Shown here: piece after piece, positions 5,046 through 8,122 of the stretch
Layout: each line of letters starts with the position of its first letter
Numbering within the stretch: the stretch's first letter is position 1
NCBI GenBank assembly: GCA_030446525.1
Contig: JAUJNC010000177.1
Span: 1-8,122, forward strand
Reading direction: 5' to 3'
DNA: 8,122 nucleotides
Source of the DNA: Armatimonadaceae bacterium
Lineage (GTDB): Bacteria > Armatimonadota > Armatimonadia > Armatimonadales > Armatimonadaceae
The notes under the pieces: model-generated
What the model saw: only the letters and a program-made list of their open reading frames with translations
What the model was told of the DNA's origin: nothing
Databases searched by the model: none
Position numbers and translations under genes: made by a program

Positions 5046-6863
5046 GTGACCGGCAAACACGATCGCACATCGACATACTTCGGTTTGAAATCTTTTATCT
5101 TCGTCTCTGCGCTGATCTGCTTGCTTTGTGCTTTCTGGGCGCCGCTCGCCTCAGGCGCCGAGGTGACGCGCGGGCCTTACCTGCAGAAGGGTACACCCAC
5201 GAGCGTGGTCGTCAGATGGCGCACGGATGCGGAAAGCGACAGCCGGGTGCGCTACGGAACCGACCCGGGCGACCTGAGCATGAGTGTCGACGACCCCGCG
5301 CCGACCACCGAACACGAGCTGACGCTCACGGGGCTCTCGCCCGATACAAAATATTATTACTCGGTCGGCACGACCACGGAGACGTTGGCCGGTGAGGACG
5401 CGGATCACTTCCTGGTCACCCCGCCTGCTGAGGGAACGAGCAAGCCCACACGTATCTGGGTGATCGGGGACTCCGGAACCGCGGATGCCGATGCCCGAGC
5501 GGTGCGTGATGCCTATCTTGACTTTACGGGTACGCGCTACACAGACCTGTGGCTGATGCTGGGGGACAACGCCTATAACGACGGAACCGACGCGCAGCAT
5601 CAGGCTGCCGTCTTCGACATGTACCCTTCCTTGCTGCGGCAGACGGTCCTCTGGCCTACGCTCGGCAATCATGACGGCCACACGGCCGACTCCGCGACCC
5701 AGACCGGCCCCTACTACGACATCTTCACCCTGCCGGCGCAAGGTGAGGCGGGCGGGTTGGCTTCTGGAACTGAGGCCTATTACTCCTTCGACTACGGGAA
5801 CGTCCACTTCATCTGCCTGGAGTCATTTGAAACCGATCGCTCCGCCGAGGGGCCGATGATGACCTGGCTGGAAAACGACCTCGCGTCAACCGCCGCGCAG
5901 TGGGTCATCGCCTTCTGGCACCACCCGCCGTACAGCAAGGGCTCGCACAATTCCGATGTCGAGCGTGAGCTGATCGAGATGCGCGCGAACGCACTGCCGA
6001 TCCTGGAACGTCACGGCGTGGACCTGGTGCTCACCGGGCACAGCCACTCCTACGAGCGCTCGTTCCTCCTCCACGGGCACTACGGCAGATCGGACACGTT
6101 GACGGGGGCCATGAAAAAGGACGGCGGGGACGGGCGCACCGACGGTGACGGCGCGTATGAGAAACCCACGCCCGGACCCGCCTCCCAGGAGGGCGCCGTC
6201 TACGCCGTGGCGGGAAGTTCGGGGAAAACCGCCGGCGGTCCCCTGAACCACCCCGCGATGTTTATTTCGCTCAACGTCCTGGGCTCGATGGTGTTGGACG
6301 TCGACGGTAACCGGCTGGACGCGGTATTTCTCGACAGTACGGGCGCCGTCAGGGACCGCTTTAGCGTCATCAAAGAGCCACAGGCCGCGGGTCTGACCGG
6401 CGAGTACTTCGACGATCCGGACTTCACCAACCGGACGCTGACGCGCACGGACGCCGGGGTGGACTTTGACTGGGGGGAGGGCTCGCCGGACCCGTCCCTG
6501 GAAGCCGACACCTTCTCGGTGCGCTGGACGGGGCAGGTGCAGCCGCGGCACTCCGAGGACTACACCTTCTATACCACCTCGGATGACGGCGTCCGGCTGT
6601 GGGTCAACGGCGAGCCGCTCATCGACAACTGGACCGATCACGGGGCGACCGAGGACAGCGGCACGATCACGCTCGCGGCCGGGCAGAAGTACGACATCGT
6701 GATGGAGTTCTACGAAAACGGCGGTGACGCACTGGCCAGGCTGTCGTGGTCGAGCCCCAGCCAGGAGAAGGAGATCATCCCGCAGAGCCAGCTCTACCCG
6801 GATACCCAGGGCGGGGACGCCACGGTATCCCGGAGTGAGGGAAGTATCGGACCGGCACGGTAA
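5046..6863 (+). CDS. Secreted purple-acid-phosphatase-like metallophosphoesterase with C-terminal PA14 domain
   Basis: The GTG start at 5046 has AAGGAG ten bases upstream; the protein has 605 residues. Residues 1-38 are a signal peptide (core about 16-32, probable cleavage after A-S-G-A). Residues 39-127 form the fibronectin-like N-terminal domain of purple acid phosphatases. The catalytic domain keeps the full dinuclear metal set: Asp142 (G-D-S-G), Asp174 and Tyr177 (G-D-N-A-Y), Asn208-His209-Asp210 (G-N-H-D), His292/His293 (W-H-H-P-P-Y), and His332/His334 (G-H-S-H-S-Y-E-R). The tyrosine that gives purple enzymes their colour is present. Residues about 449-585 are a PA14 domain, starting G-E-Y-F and containing S-D-D-G-V-R-L-W, a fold that usually binds carbohydrate or a surface ligand. 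The enzyme probably hydrolyses phosphate esters outside the cytoplasm, with PA14 placing it on a glycan or cell surface. Substrate is unknown. It is the second gene of an operon with the TPR protein. No C-terminal anchor is visible. Confidence 0.92.
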   Translation: MTGKHDRTSTYFGLKSFIFVSALICLLCAFWAPLASGAEVTRGPYLQKGTPTSVVVRWRTDAESDSRVRYGTDPGDLSMSVDDPAPTTEHELTLTGLSPDTKYYYSVGTTTETLAGEDADHFLVTPPAEGTSKPTRIWVIGDSGTADADARAVRDAYLDFTGTRYTDLWLMLGDNAYNDGTDAQHQAAVFDMYPSLLRQTVLWPTLGNHDGHTADSATQTGPYYDIFTLPAQGEAGGLASGTEAYYSFDYGNVHFICLESFETDRSAEGPMMTWLENDLASTAAQWVIAFWHHPPYSKGSHNSDVERELIEMRANALPILERHGVDLVLTGHSHSYERSFLLHGHYGRSDTLTGAMKKDGGDGRTDGDGAYEKPTPGPASQEGAVYAVAGSSGKTAGGPLNHPAMFISLNVLGSMVLDVDGNRLDAVFLDSTGAVRDRFSVIKEPQAAGLTGEYFDDPDFTNRTLTRTDAGVDFDWGEGSPDPSLEADTFSVRWTGQVQPRHSEDYTFYTTSDDGVRLWVNGEPLIDNWTDHGATEDSGTITLAAGQKYDIVMEFYENGGDALARLSWSSPSQEKEIIPQSQLYPDTQGGDATVSRSEGSIGPAR

Positions 6864-6867
6864 ATCT

Positions 6868-6875
6868 GGTATAAG
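6868..6875 (+). promoter_or_regulatory. Extended -10-like box in copy 2, likely promoter of the acyltransferase
   Basis: TGGTATAAG keeps the TGn extension and five of six -10 bases. No -35 is recognisable at 16-19 bp. A start near 6882 would give a leader of about 70 nt before the acyltransferase ATG, containing the 18-codon frame. Read-through from the phosphatase operon is also possible because no terminator separates them. Confidence 0.4.
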
Positions 6876-6900
6876 GGGGTACCTGCTGACTGGCGACGTC

Positions 6901-6957
6901 ATGCCCGTTGAAGACCTCTGTGGATCCGGCACGTTTTCATCAATAATAGTGTTATGA
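6901..6957 (+). CDS. Short leader-type ORF, 18 codons, copy 2, overlapping the acyltransferase start
   Basis: The frame begins M-P-V-E-D-L-C-G-S-G-T and its TGA (6955-6957) overlaps the acyltransferase ATG (6954) as ATGA. The acyltransferase has no ribosome binding site of its own, so translation coupled to this short frame is a reasonable explanation for its expression. The short frame also lacks a clear ribosome binding site. The peptide shares eight of its first eleven residues with the copy 1 peptide. Expression is unproven. Confidence 0.4.
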   Translation: MPVEDLCGSGTFSSIIVL

Positions 6958-8122
6958 CGTTGACAGTACAGCCCGCCCCTGGCGCCGCCCCGGAATCCCC
7001 CGCAGCGCAGCCCGCCCGGTCTTCCTCACAGCGCATCGTCTGGCTGGACGGCATGCGCGGCATGGCCGCGCTGTTCGTGGTCTACTACCACGTCTGGCTC
7101 ATGGTCGGCGGCCCCCACCTGATCGTGCCGGTCGGCCCTCTGCACCTGGACCTGCTCCTGCCCTTCACCATCGGCGGGGTGCGGGTGACCCTGTTCCTGG
7201 TGCTTTCCGGCTTCCTGCTGTACTGGCCTTTCGCCCGCCCCAAGCCGGGCGCGACGCCCCCGACGCTGGCGGAGTTCATGGGCCGCCGCGGGCGCCGCCT
7301 CCTCCCGGCCTACTACGCGGGCCTGGCTCTATCCCTGGCGCTGCCGTACCTGGGCTACTACCTGCTGCAATGGAGCGGGTACGGCAACCCGGGCCTCGTG
7401 CCCACCCCGGACGGGGAATCGGTCGGGTCGATCCTGTCCCACGTCCTGCTCCTGCACGGGCTGCGCCCGGAATGGGTGCAGACCATCAACGGCCCCTACT
7501 GGACGCTGGCGCTGGAGTTTCAGCTGTACCTGGCGTTCCCCCTGCTCGTGTGGATAGCGCAGAAGCGCGGGATCGTGACCGCCGTGGCCCTCGCGAGCGC
7601 CATCACGCTCGCCTACCGCATCTGGGTGCAGGGCGTCCTCAGCCAGATAACGCTTGTCGACCACTCGGGCCTCTACTATTTCACCCTGTGCGGTTTCTTC
7701 GTCGGGCGCTGGGCGGAGTTCGCCCTGGGGATGTGGGCCGCCACGAGGATCGCGGAGCAGCGGGTCCCCGCCCTCCCCAAAACCCTGCTCGCCCTCCTGC
7801 CGATGACCGTCGCCGGCGTCTGGGTGACCTACCGCTACGGCATGATCTTCGCCGCGAGCGACATGCTGTGGGGGATGATCTTCGTCCTGCTCCTGTTCGC
7901 CTGCCACAACTCCCCCGCGCTCACGCGCCTTTTGTCCTGGAAGCCGCTCACCTGGGTGGGGACGATCTCCTACAGCCTTTACCTGATCCACTTCCCGCTG
8001 CTCAAGGCCTTCCACGTGGCCCTGGGGTTCGCCCGGATGGAGGAAGGGCTGCTGGTGTTCGGCGTCGTCCTGATCGTGGGTACGCCCATCCTGCTGCTGG
8101 CCGCTTACGGGTTCTACCAGCT
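6954..8122 (+). CDS. Acyltransferase-3 family membrane protein (cut by window edge)
   Basis: 389 residues are visible and the C-terminus lies beyond the window. Such enzymes sit in the inner membrane with about ten helices and move acyl groups, often acetyl, onto sugars of surface polysaccharide, peptidoglycan, lipopolysaccharide or small molecules. Family marks, in order, are: D-G-M-R-G-M-A-A at 32-39 with the key His46 in Y-Y-H; F-L-V-L-S-G-F-L-L; basic R-R-x-R-R-L-L-P; W-T-L-A-L-E-F-Q-L-Y at the usual W-x-L-x-x-E position; and S-Y-S-L-Y-L-I-H-F-P near the end of the visible part. The first 26 residues are a low-complexity Ala/Pro/Ser tail before the first helix, longer than needed, but no later start with a ribosome binding site is seen. 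An in-frame TGA at 6909 excludes a start further upstream. It lies directly behind copy 2 of the leader element. The exact acceptor cannot be told. Confidence 0.92.
   Translation, partial: MTLTVQPAPGAAPESPAAQPARSSSQRIVWLDGMRGMAALFVVYYHVWLMVGGPHLIVPVGPLHLDLLLPFTIGGVRVTLFLVLSGFLLYWPFARPKPGATPPTLAEFMGRRGRRLLPAYYAGLALSLALPYLGYYLLQWSGYGNPGLVPTPDGESVGSILSHVLLLHGLRPEWVQTINGPYWTLALEFQLYLAFPLLVWIAQKRGIVTAVALASAITLAYRIWVQGVLSQITLVDHSGLYYFTLCGFFVGRWAEFALGMWAATRIAEQRVPALPKTLLALLPMTVAGVWVTYRYGMIFAASDMLWGMIFVLLLFACHNSPALTRLLSWKPLTWVGTISYSLYLIHFPLLKAFHVALGFARMEEGLLVFGVVLIVGTPILLLAAYGFYQ

Larger units (their letters stand above)
6867..6977 (+). repeat. Repeated leader element, copy 2
   Basis: The second copy begins four bases after the phosphatase stop codon and runs into the acyltransferase gene. 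It shares with copy 1 (2807-2911) the TGGTATAA-GGGGTAC block, the block from CATGCCC to GGCACGT (6900-6934), and the ATGA overlap. Within the variable part a 4-bp stem is kept although two C-G pairs of copy 1 are U-G here: UGCU (6884-6887) with GGCG (6892-6895). Because this copy occupies the whole 90-bp gap between two intact genes, its boundaries are clearer than those of copy 1. Confidence 0.7.

Noticed and set aside
5886..6932. Minus-strand frame of 348 codons opposite the phosphatase
   Set aside because: Antisense shadow; the plus strand has all catalytic motifs.
7329..8015. Minus-strand frame of 228 codons opposite the acyltransferase
   Set aside because: Gln/Glu/Gly-rich antisense shadow of a transmembrane gene.
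1..8122. CRISPR array, tRNA or rRNA genes, prophage or transposase genes
   Set aside because: No regularly spaced repeats, no tRNA-like or rRNA sequence, and no integrase or transposase motif were seen on either strand.

Overview
The window is about 65% GC by eye. Recognisable genes have very strong G/C bias at third codon positions, which I used to separate real genes from the many long antisense shadow frames. The gene set is a MshEN-type GspE/PilB ATPase, a secreted purple-acid-phosphatase-like enzyme with a PA14 domain, a secreted TPR protein and an acyltransferase-3 membrane protein. It points to a high-GC, probably diderm, free-living bacterium. The phylum cannot be fixed from this stretch, and no plasmid, phage or transposase gene is visible.

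Left part, minus strand (1-2716). From right to left there are: a 156-residue protein with no recognised family (2225-2695); a 591-residue GspE/PilB-family secretion or pilus ATPase (346-2121); and the start of a small membrane protein with a DUF5658-like motif (1-224), which uses a TTG start and is cut by the window edge. Each has a TATAAT hexamer a short distance upstream. The pilB-like leader also carries six consecutive 7-bp units around its -10 box.

Middle (2696-4175). The 366-bp gap between the 156-residue gene and the rightward membrane protein holds the first copy of an unusual intergenic element. The element consists of an extended -10, foldable G-rich sequence, a 17-codon open frame and an ATGA stop/start overlap. 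Next comes a 257-residue multipass membrane protein of unknown function (3062-3835). After it lie about 340 bp without a convincing gene, densely packed with inverted repeats (3844-4138).

Right part, plus strand (4176-8122). A secreted TPR protein and a secreted metallophosphoesterase sit 18 bp apart and probably form an operon. The second copy of the element follows directly. Its 18-codon frame overlaps, by ATGA, the start of an acyltransferase-3 membrane protein that runs off the window.

The most interesting signal is this repeated leader element: two copies (2807-2911 and 6867-6977) plus a 15-bp fragment in the pilB-like promoter. Both copies keep the -10-like box, two mutually exclusive RNA pairings around an AUG, a short peptide frame (M-P-x-x-D-L-C-x-S-G-T) and the ATGA overlap. 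That fits a regulatory leader shared by several genes of this genome. All structure and similarity calls here were made by eye.
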